Origin: CAVPLM01 sp963713545
Lineage (GTDB): Bacteria; Actinomycetota; Thermoleophilia; RBG-16-64-13
Assembly: GCA_963713545.1 (NCBI GenBank)
Contig: CAVQME010000007.1
Span: 1 to 64,000, forward strand
Reading direction: 5' to 3'
DNA: 64,000 nucleotides
Of this stretch, positions 43,703 to 51,362 are shown one piece after another (positions within the stretch are counted from its first letter, which is position 1; the number at the start of each line of letters is the position of its first letter). A model generated the notes under the pieces. That model saw nothing but the letters and a program-made list of their open reading frames with translations. It was not told where the DNA came from and did no database searches. The position numbers were made by a program, and so were the translations under genes.

Positions 43703-44506
43703 GTGAAACAGTTCCTCAGAAGGAGATGGGTGGTGCCGGTAGGCGCGCTCGTTCTCACACTCGCGATCGGGTCTGCCGCTTTCGCCGCCACCGGATCGAC
43801 CACCGCTGCCTCGACCACCGGGACCACGGCCGCGACTTCGTCAGGCCAGAGCGACGGTACGGGGGATGACTCTGGCCGCTTCGGCCGCGGCATGGGCGGT
43901 CAGCGGAGCGATGAGACAGCCCTGACCGGCGACACCCTCACTCAGGCCCAAACGGCCGCGCTCGCCGCGGTAGGCAGCGACGCCACCGTCGTGCGGACCG
44001 AGACCGATGCCGACGGCAACGCCGCCTACGAAGTGCACGTGAAGAAGGCCGACGGCACCATGGTCACGGTCTACCTGGACGAGTCCTTCAAAGTGGTGAA
44101 AACCGAGGAAGGGCCCGCTGGCGGCCGGCACAGCGCAGGAGGTCCTGAAGGCCAGCGGAGCGATGAGACAGCCCTGACCGGCGACACCCTCACTCAGGCC
44201 CAAACGGCCGCGCTCGCCGCGGTAGGCAGCGACGCCACCGTCATGCGGGCCGAGACCGATGCCGACGGCAACGCCGCCTACGAAGTGCACGTGAAGAAGG
44301 CCGACGGTACCATGGTCACGGTCTACCTGGACGAGTCCTTCAAAGTGGTGAAGACCGAGGAAGGGCGCATGGGCATGGGTGGCCGGCATGGCGGCGACTG
44401 CGATGGCGACCTCGATCAAGATCAGACCCAGGACCGCGACCGCAGCCGGGACGGCTCCGGTACCGCCTCCCCCTCGACCACCTCGACTTCGAGCAACATC
44501 AGCTAG
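43703..44506 (+). CDS. Secreted protein with two tandem PepSY-like domains
   Basis: A 267-residue exported protein from GTG 43703 (AAAGGAG upstream). The signal peptide ends near GSAAFAATGS, then a Thr/Ser linker, then two nearly identical 84-codon units starting GQRSDETALTGDTLTQAQTA and containing AAYEVHVKKADGTMVTVYLD, a PepSY-type pattern. The tail is rich in Asp, Arg and Ser. It is followed by an OmpR regulator and kinase; PepSY proteins often act as periplasmic modulators of such systems. Only four base differences are visible between the repeats. Confidence 0.82.
   Translation: MKQFLRRRWVVPVGALVLTLAIGSAAFAATGSTTAASTTGTTAATSSGQSDGTGDDSGRFGRGMGGQRSDETALTGDTLTQAQTAALAAVGSDATVVRTETDADGNAAYEVHVKKADGTMVTVYLDESFKVVKTEEGPAGGRHSAGGPEGQRSDETALTGDTLTQAQTAALAAVGSDATVMRAETDADGNAAYEVHVKKADGTMVTVYLDESFKVVKTEEGRMGMGGRHGGDCDGDLDQDQTQDRDRSRDGSGTASPSTTSTSSNIS
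43901..44114 (+). repeat. Tandem intragenic duplication, copy 1
   Basis: First copy of a repeat with period 252 bp; the second is at 44153-44366. Visible differences: GTGCGGACC against ATGCGGGCC, GGCACC against GGTACC and GAAAACC against GAAGACC. The near identity, including third positions, points to a recent duplication or ongoing gene conversion. Confidence 0.9.
44153..44366 (+). repeat. Tandem intragenic duplication, copy 2
   Basis: Second copy of the unit that begins at 43901. A 38-bp spacer encoding a Gly/His-rich linker separates the copies. Confidence 0.9.
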
Positions 44507-44538
44507 CCAAGACAGCCGACCCTCCAGTTCCCTCGTCC

Positions 44539-44570
44539 GCCCGGCCGGGCTCCTCGGAGCCCGGCCGGGC
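44539..44570 (+). terminator. Strong GC hairpin terminator
   Basis: Perfect 15-bp inverted repeat GCCCGGCCGGGCTCC and GGAGCCCGGCCGGGC with two bases between. It lies 32 bp after the PepSY-like gene and 44 bp before the regulator gene, so it separates or attenuates the two units. No T run. Confidence 0.65.
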
Positions 44571-44613
44571 CCTTGACTCAACTGGGCCGGAGAGGCGTGG
44601 TAACCTCGCGAAC

Positions 44614-45342
44614 ATGGCCACCGACAGCAACAACGACATCAAGACTGAGACCACCATCCTCCTCATCGAGGACGATCCCGCCATCGCCGAGAGTCTTGCC
44701 GAAGGCCTGGGACAAGAGGGCTACGGCGTGCACTGGGAATCGACCGGCGCAGCGGGCATCGCTTACGCTCGGGACAAGAACCCTCACCTGGTGGTGCTCG
44801 ACGTCCGGCTTCCTGACGGCTCGGGTTTCGACGTGTGTCGCGAGATGCGCCGACTGGGTCTGCGCCAACCCGTCCTCATCCTCACCGTCCAGGGCTCGGA
44901 GGTGGACAAGGTCCTGGGCCTGGAGATGGGGGCCGACGACTATCTCACCAAGCCCTACAAGCTGCGCGAGCTGGTGGCGCGCGTGCGCGCCTTGCTTCGG
45001 CGAGCCTATGGCGAGCTGTCCACCATGGAGGCGGACCTGCTCTTCGTGTCCGACCTGGTGATCGACCGCGCGAGCGCGCGCGTCAGCCGCGGGGAAAAGC
45101 GCATCAATCTCACCCCTACCGAGTTCCGGCTGCTCGTCTTCCTTGCTCAACACCCCGGCCAAGTCTTCAGCCGTGGCCAGTTGATGGAGCAGGTGTGGGG
45201 TCATTCCGCCGACTACTACGACGATAAGACCGTCAACGTCCATATCAGGCGGCTGCGGGAGAAGATCGAGCTCGATCCCAGCAATCCCCGTCTGGTGCTG
45301 ACCGTGCCCGGTCTCGGCTACCGGCTGGCGGTCTCGACGTGA
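44614..45342 (+). CDS. OmpR/PhoB-family response regulator
   Basis: A 242-residue regulator: receiver with Glu-Asp-Asp at 19-21, phospho-acceptor Asp63 (VLDVRLPDGSG) and Lys in TKPYKL; then a winged-helix DNA-binding domain (LTPTEFRLLVFLAQHPG, YDDKTVNVHIRRLREKI). Its stop overlaps the kinase GTG (GTGA), so the pair is coupled. The upstream PepSY-like gene is a likely target or modulator. Confidence 0.93.
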   Translation: MATDSNNDIKTETTILLIEDDPAIAESLAEGLGQEGYGVHWESTGAAGIAYARDKNPHLVVLDVRLPDGSGFDVCREMRRLGLRQPVLILTVQGSEVDKVLGLEMGADDYLTKPYKLRELVARVRALLRRAYGELSTMEADLLFVSDLVIDRASARVSRGEKRINLTPTEFRLLVFLAQHPGQVFSRGQLMEQVWGHSADYYDDKTVNVHIRRLREKIELDPSNPRLVLTVPGLGYRLAVST

Positions 45343-46889
45343 GCATCTTCCGCCGTCTCGGGGCCCGCGTGGGCCGGATGTCACTGAAGACCAAGCTTCC
45401 GATCGGCTTCGCGGGGGTAGCGTTGCTCACCATGCTCGTGCTGGGCGCGATACTGGTACCCCTGCTGGGCAACTATTACTCGCGGTCTGAGACCTCGTAT
45501 CTGAAGGCCGGAGCCGAGCAGGCGGCGGCAGACCTGGCGAAGGTGGACTGGACGACCGTCGCAGGCGAGGTGGCGGCCGCGGGGACCGCGGGGACCGCGA
45601 ACCCCAGCGGGCCAGGCGCGGCAACGGTCGCGCAGGCCCAGCGACAGGTTCAGGCGGTGGCCCTCTCAACGCAACTGCGGATACGGGTCTTCTCCCCCGA
45701 CGGCACTCTGCTGGTCGATTCCGGTCCGGTCGACAGCATCGACGCCACAGGCATCCTGGAGGCCGACGACGAAGACAGCGACGACGACGAAGACACCGAC
45801 GACGAGCACGGGCTAGGACGGGGCAGGCATGGAATGCCCAGCCCCATGGGGCAGGGGCTTCTCGGCGGCGGGGGGTCGGGAGAAGGCCCACTCTCAGACC
45901 GCGTGGTCGAGACCGAGCTGACCGACGGTGAACAGACTGTGGCCATAGCGCGGCTGTCGGAGGGGCCTGCCTACAGTTCCACAGCCCTGAAGAGCGCCCT
46001 CATCGCCTGGCTGCTGGCTGGCATCGCGGCAGTGCTGTTGGCAGGCGTGGTCGGCTGGCTCATGAGTAGGCGCCTCACCAAGCCCTTGTTGGCGATCACC
46101 GCGGCCAGCGACGGCATGGCTCACGGCGACCTTACGGCGCGGACCAAGATCCATCGCGCCGACGAGATCGGCAGCCTGGCCGGTTCATTCAACGCCATGG
46201 CGGACAAGATGCAGCACACGGTCTCTGCCTTGCGGAGATTCGTGGCCGACGCCGCCCATGAGCTCGGCACGCCCCTGACCGCGCTGGAGGCCGACCTGGA
46301 ATTGGCACAGAACCAGGATGACGAGACCGAGCGAAGCCGGCTGATAAGCAGAGCTATGCGGCAGGCGGAGCGGATCGACCGGCTGTCCACCGATCTTCTG
46401 CTCCTATCCCGGCTTGACGCGGGCACCATGCCGACTTCTCTGGAGCCAATCGACCTTGTGTCCGTAGCCCGGCAGGTGGCCGATTCCGCCGCCTCCCGGG
46501 CGGAGCAGGCCGGACTCGACTTCGTGTTGGACCTTCCTGACAGCGCGCTGCGGGTCATGGGCCACGCGGAGGGGTTGCGGACCGCTCTCGGGAACCTGGT
46601 CGACAACGCCCTCAAGTTCACCCCAGCCGGGGGATCGGTGGTGCTGGGAGCTCAGGCCCAGGACCAGACCGCGGTGGTGTGGGTCAAGGACACCGGCATC
46701 GGCATCCCGGATGAAGACTTGGACGAACTCTTCTCCCGCTTCCATCGGGGCCGGAACGTGTCGGCCTACCCAGGGAGCGGGCTTGGTCTGGCCATAGTCA
46801 AGGCCACCATCGACATCCATGGCGGAGTGGTCGCGGCGGAGAACTCTCCCCAGGGGTCGCGGTTCGAGCTGAGGCTGCCGCTCATCTGA
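45339..46889 (+). CDS. HAMP sensor histidine kinase with acidic extracytoplasmic loop
   Basis: A 516-residue kinase. Two helices (about 24-46 and 220-245) flank an extracytoplasmic domain containing a run of Asp/Glu (DDEDSDDDEDTDDEHG near residue 147), which could bind cations or cationic peptides. HAMP follows, then HisKA with His307 in ADAAHELGTPLTAL (Gly replaces the usual Arg), and HATPase motifs NLVDNALKF, DTGIGIPDEDL and GSGLGLAIV. Paired with the OmpR-type regulator by GTGA overlap. Confidence 0.92.
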   Translation: MSIFRRLGARVGRMSLKTKLPIGFAGVALLTMLVLGAILVPLLGNYYSRSETSYLKAGAEQAAADLAKVDWTTVAGEVAAAGTAGTANPSGPGAATVAQAQRQVQAVALSTQLRIRVFSPDGTLLVDSGPVDSIDATGILEADDEDSDDDEDTDDEHGLGRGRHGMPSPMGQGLLGGGGSGEGPLSDRVVETELTDGEQTVAIARLSEGPAYSSTALKSALIAWLLAGIAAVLLAGVVGWLMSRRLTKPLLAITAASDGMAHGDLTARTKIHRADEIGSLAGSFNAMADKMQHTVSALRRFVADAAHELGTPLTALEADLELAQNQDDETERSRLISRAMRQAERIDRLSTDLLLLSRLDAGTMPTSLEPIDLVSVARQVADSAASRAEQAGLDFVLDLPDSALRVMGHAEGLRTALGNLVDNALKFTPAGGSVVLGAQAQDQTAVVWVKDTGIGIPDEDLDELFSRFHRGRNVSAYPGSGLGLAIVKATIDIHGGVVAAENSPQGSRFELRLPLI

Positions 46890-46993
46890 CCGATCCCGGC
46901 GCGCGCCCCTCGTGACAGTCGGGTGGGTGGGTGCCACATCCATATTCGACGTTGTATCCTGTGCAGGCATTCGCTGCGCCCTGGCGGGGGAAG

Positions 46994-47009
46994 GGCGCCT
47001 CCAGGCGCC
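46994..47009 (+). promoter_or_regulatory. Small hairpin in the leader of the MFS gene
   Basis: GGCGCCT-CC-AGGCGCC forms a perfect 7-bp stem, 20 bp before the ATG of the MFS gene and just before its GAAAGGG ribosome site. It might modulate translation; could also end the kinase transcript. Confidence 0.35.
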
Positions 47010-47029
47010 ACCTTTGAGAAAGGGCGTAG

Positions 47030-48307
47030 ATGACTGCTTCGACGGGTCCTGGGCCTCGCTACAGATGGGCCATCCTCGGGATGGCGTTCATGGTCGTCTT
47101 CGGCGCTCTCGGTCTCTCCCGCTTCAGTTACACCGCCATTCTGCCCTCGATGCAGGAGGGCCTCGGCCTAAACAACACACAGGCAGGCGGCCTAGCCACT
47201 GCCAACCTGGCCGGATACCTCTTCATGGCCATCGTCGGAGGAGCGCTGGCGTCGCGTTTCGGCCCTCGCCGGGTGATCACCATCGGTCTCCTCCTGGCAA
47301 GCGCGGGCATGCTGATCACGGGCCTTGCCGCGGCCTACCCTCAGGCGCTGGCGGGCCGCTTCCTCTCCGGGATCGGGGCTGCAGGATCCAACGTCCCCGC
47401 ACACACCGTAGTCGCGATGTGGTTCACGCAGCGCCGGCGGGGACTTGCGACCGGGACGGCATCGTCCGGTGCTTCCCTGGGGCTGGTCTTGGCGGGGCTC
47501 CTGATACCCTGGATCATGACCACGTACGGCGACACAGGCTGGCGTATGTCGTGGTACATACTGGCGGCAGCCGTCTTTGTCCTCGCTATCATCAACTTCG
47601 CGGTCATGCGGGATCGGCCGGGCTACCGGCCCGAAGACCATGAGCCCATCGAACAGCGCCGTCCGGGCGACTGGAAGAAGCTCTACCTGTCCGGATCGGT
47701 CTGGCACCTGGGTATCGTCTATTTCTGCTTCGGCTTCGCATACATGGTCTACATGACCTTTTTCACGAAGCGGCTCATCACCGACCTGGGCTACACGCAG
47801 GAGGCGGCAGGCAACCTGTTCATGATCCTCGGCTGGGCCAGCTTGGTATGCGGAGTGCTGTGGGGATGGACCGCAGACGCCATCGGCCGCAAGTGGGCGA
47901 TGATGATCATCTTCCTCATCCAATCGGTGGCCTATGCGCTTTTTGCGCTCTGGACAGATACCGCGGGCTTGGTCGTATCGGCGGTGATGTTCGGGATCAC
48001 CGCCTGGGGTATCCCTTCGATCATGGCAGTGGTCTGCGGAGACATAGTGGGTCCGGTCATGGCTCCGGCCGCCTACGGTTTCCTCACCTTCTTCCATGGA
48101 TTGGGGCAATCGACGGGCCCCTACGTGGCGGGGCGGATGGCAGACGCCCTGCCCTCCTTCACGCCCAGCTATCTCATGGCCTCGGCGGTCGCGTTCGTAG
48201 GGGCGATCGGGATACTCCTCTACCCAGGTGGGGGTGCCCCAAGAAAGACCCAGCGGAAGGAAGATGTCTGTCCTTCGGACGTCCTGGACGTGGTTCCCCC
48301 GCTCTGA
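47030..48307 (+). CDS. MFS transporter (YbfB/oxalate-formate-like)
   Basis: A 425-residue 12-helix transporter. It opens YRWAILGMAFMVVFGALGLS, has the loop motif ALASRFGPRRVI and a helix 4-5 stretch SGIGAAGSNVPAHTV. The C-terminal tail is hydrophilic. GAAAGGG precedes the ATG. General organic-anion or drug transport is likely; the exact substrate is not readable. Unlike the DHA2 gene it has only 12 helices. Confidence 0.88.
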   Translation: MTASTGPGPRYRWAILGMAFMVVFGALGLSRFSYTAILPSMQEGLGLNNTQAGGLATANLAGYLFMAIVGGALASRFGPRRVITIGLLLASAGMLITGLAAAYPQALAGRFLSGIGAAGSNVPAHTVVAMWFTQRRRGLATGTASSGASLGLVLAGLLIPWIMTTYGDTGWRMSWYILAAAVFVLAIINFAVMRDRPGYRPEDHEPIEQRRPGDWKKLYLSGSVWHLGIVYFCFGFAYMVYMTFFTKRLITDLGYTQEAAGNLFMILGWASLVCGVLWGWTADAIGRKWAMMIIFLIQSVAYALFALWTDTAGLVVSAVMFGITAWGIPSIMAVVCGDIVGPVMAPAAYGFLTFFHGLGQSTGPYVAGRMADALPSFTPSYLMASAVAFVGAIGILLYPGGGAPRKTQRKEDVCPSDVLDVVPPL

Positions 48308-48391
48308 GCCACTCTCCGAGAACTCGTTCCGTCCGGCCAGCGCTGTATGCTTTCGTAGCCACCCAAAGAAGAGGGGAGAAAGCGAATCACG

Positions 48392-50697
48392 GTGGATGAA
48401 GCCCCTTCGGGGACCCCAATAGCGACGGTCCTCGCCGAACTGAATGAAGAACAGCGCTCGGCAGTCCTGCACGGCAGCGACCCGCTGCTGGTCGTGGCCG
48501 GAGCCGGCACGGGCAAGACCGCCACCCTTGCCAATCGCGTCGCCTACAAGATAGCCGAGGGTACCGACCCGGGGCGCATCCTCCTGCTCACGTTCACCCG
48601 GCGCGCCGCCGCCGAGATGCTGCGGCGAGTGGACGGCATCCTGCGGCACCTAGAGACCGAGAGCCTTCGCGCCGGCGCATCCTCCGAGCCTGAGACGTCC
48701 GCTGAGCCCGCACCGCCCACCGGGCCGGCATCGCCCACCGGGCCCAGGCCTTCTCCCGCGCCCCGGGAGCCCGGCGCGCCCCGTCCGGCGGCGACCGGGA
48801 AGGTCTGGGGCGGCACCTTTCACGCCACGGCCACGCGCCTGCTCCGCCTGCACGGACGGGCCATCGGCCTCGATCCCGCCTTCACCATCCTCGACCGGGC
48901 CGACGCCGAGGACCTCATGGGCATACTTCGCACCGAGCTGGGCCTCTCCAAAACGGACCGCCGCTTCCCTCTCAAAGGCACCTGCATGGACATCTACAGC
49001 CGCTGCGTCAACGCCCGCGAGCCTGTGGAAGAGGTGGTCGAGACCCATTTCCCCTGGTGCAAGGACGAGACCGAGGACCTCCGCCGCCTCTTCGCCGCCT
49101 ACGTCGATCACAAGGGCGAGCAGAGCGTTCTCGACTACGACGACCTGCTGCTCTTCTGGCACGGTGTGCTGACCGATTCCCGGGCCGCTCGGGCCGTCCG
49201 CAGCCGGTTCGATTGCGTCCTGGTCGACGAATACCAAGACACAAACCGCCTGCAGGCTGAGATCCTACAGATGCTCTGCCCTGGCGGCAAAGACCTCACC
49301 GCGGTGGGAGACGATGCCCAGGCCATCTACTCGTTCCGGGCCGCGACCGTTCGGAACATCCTCGACTTTCCCCAACAATTCCCCGGAACCCGCGTTGTCA
49401 CCCTGGAGCAGAACTACCGCAGCACTCAGGCCATCCTCGACGCCACCAACGATGTGATCGCGGGAGCGGCCGAACGCCATCCCAAGAACCTGTGGTCCCG
49501 CAGGACCGACGGGGCCAAGCCGCAGCTCCTCTCCTGCGAAGACGAGGACGAGCAGACCGAGGTGATCATCCGTCACGTGCTGGAGCACCGCGAGGCGGGT
49601 CTCGCCCTCCGCCGCCAGGCCGTCCTCTTCCGCGCCTCCCATCACAGCCTGGCGCTCGAACTGGAGCTAACCCGGCGCAACGTCCCCTTCCACAAATACG
49701 GAGGCTTGCGCTTCGTTGAGACGGCGCACGTGAAAGACCTCATGGCCTTCCTGCGTCTGGCCGAGAACCCGCGGGACCGCATGGCCGGCACCCGGGTGCT
49801 CATGCTGCTACCCGGGGTGGGTCCCAAAAAGGCGCGGGCGCTCCTCGACCGTCTGGAAGGCGGTGCGGCGACGGACGGCGGCGGTGCGGCGACGGACGGC
49901 CGCACGCAGCCTGCAAGGCCCGTCGCGCCGGCCGGGGAGACCCCCTCCCCTGCCGCTCTAGTACAGCGCGGATTCGCCGCCTGGGCCTCTCACCCCGCCC
50001 CGTCGCCCTCCACCGCGAGCCTCTGGGACGGACTCGTGTCGCTCATGACCGGCATCGGGAGTCGCGAGCCTGGTGATCTCGCCTCTCAGATCAAACGGAT
50101 CAGGCTTTTCTACGCGCCGCTGCTGGAACGTCTCTACGACAATGCCCGCGCCCGCCTCATGGATCTGGAGCAACTCGAATGGCTGGCTTCCCGCTTCCCC
50201 GACCGGGCCCGCTTTCTCGCCGAGATAGCCCTCGACCCGCCCACATACACCGAGGATCTGGCCGGACCCCCCTGCTGGACGAGGACTTCCTCATCCTCAG
50301 CACCATGCATTCGGCCAAGGGACTGGAGTGGGACGTGGTGTTCGTGATCCATGCCGCCGACGGTAACATCCCCTCCGACATGGCGACCGGCAAGCTCGAA
50401 GAGATCGAAGAGGAGCGCCGGTTATTCTACGTGGCTCTCACCCGGGCGAAGGATTGGCTTTACGTCTGCTATCCCCTGAGGTACTACACCTATCCCCGGA
50501 GCTTCAGCGACGTGCACGGCTATGCCCAACTCACGCGCTTCCTCCCCGAGGGGACACGCCGCTTCTTCGAACAGCGCTCCGCATCCGAGGTGACCGGATC
50601 CCAGCAGTCGGCGGTTACGGAGAGAGACGATGGACCAACCCCAGGTGACTCGGTGACCACCGCCGATATCCGGCGCCGGCTCAAAGACTCGTTCTGA
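48392..50697 (+). CDS. UvrD/Rep-family helicase (one frameshift)
   Basis: A superfamily 1A helicase of about 768 residues after adding one base in a six-C run at about 50265-50272. Motifs: Walker A VAGAGTGKTATLANR, DEYQDTNRLQ, VGDDAQAIYSFRAA, EQNYRSTQAI, and after the frameshift STMHSAKGLEWDVVF and RRLFYVALTRAKDWLY. A Pro/Ala-rich insertion of about 40 residues lies in domain 1B near residue 95. Without repair the protein would lose motifs V and VI, hence activity. Start is GTG 48392. Role: DNA repair unwinding, 3'-5'. Confidence 0.88.
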
Positions 50698-50841
50698 AGC
50701 TCGCGAGGAGGACCCACGGAGGGAACGAACGACGCGCTCCGGAAGTCACATGCGTCAGGTTCCGTTCATGACGGACTTCTCTCGGCCGTGCGATAATACG
50801 TCACCTCCGAATTCGGACGTGCTCACGAGGAGAGTGTTTGG

Positions 50842-51240
50842 ATGCCTAGTTGGATCGGACCGTGGGAAATCGCGATCGTTCTCGTTCTGGCCCTGCTTAT
50901 CTTCGGGCCCAAGAAACTGCCGGATCTCGGCTCGTCACTGGGTCGCTCCATCACCGGGTTCAGGAAGGGTCTCAAAGAGACCAAGGACGACGTGCAGTCG
51001 GCCATCAAAGAGGATGTGACGGCCGAGCCGACGACCACCGCCGAGACCGCTGCTGCGACGGCTGCAGCCACCACAGCTACCGCCACGTCAGCTACAGCGG
51101 AGACCGCCACGGCAGCTACCACCGAGACCGTCGCTGAGACCCCCGCCGCCACCACAGCTACGGCTGAGACCGTTGCCGAAACGGTTGCGGAGACCGCGGA
51201 AGACACCGCGGTCCTCACCGAGACGACAGCGAAGAGCTGA
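50842..51240 (+). CDS. tatA: Twin-arginine translocase subunit TatA/B
   Basis: A 132-residue protein with the TatA start: an N-terminal helix (IGPWEIAIVLVLALLIFGPK), the hinge FGPKKLPDLGSSLGRSI and an amphipathic helix. The C-terminal 75 residues are an Ala/Thr/Glu low-complexity tail, long for TatA. ACGAGGAG precedes the ATG. It would help form the pore exporting Tat substrates such as the enzyme at 34219. tatC is not in the window. Confidence 0.92.
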   Translation: MPSWIGPWEIAIVLVLALLIFGPKKLPDLGSSLGRSITGFRKGLKETKDDVQSAIKEDVTAEPTTTAETAAATAAATTATATSATAETATAATTETVAETPAATTATAETVAETVAETAEDTAVLTETTAKS

Positions 51241-51256
51241 CTCAGCGCTGAGTAGA

Positions 51257-51273
51257 AGCCCCGGGTAGGGGCT
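51257..51273 (+). terminator. Hairpin after tatA
   Basis: AGCCCC-GGGTA-GGGGCT just after the stop, preceded by the 12-bp palindrome CTCAGCGCTGAG (51241-51252). No T run. Probably ends the tatA transcript. Confidence 0.5.
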
Positions 51274-51362
51274 CTGCTGGCTGGAAGACCGCCGGCAGGC
51301 GTGTAGGCGCGCGTGCTCTTGTTGCGCACGGACACTCGACAACCGACATACACGGAAGACAG

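Noticed and set aside
43901..44366. CRISPR array
   Set aside because: Only two long units that encode a protein domain; no CRISPR array or cas gene was seen anywhere in the window.
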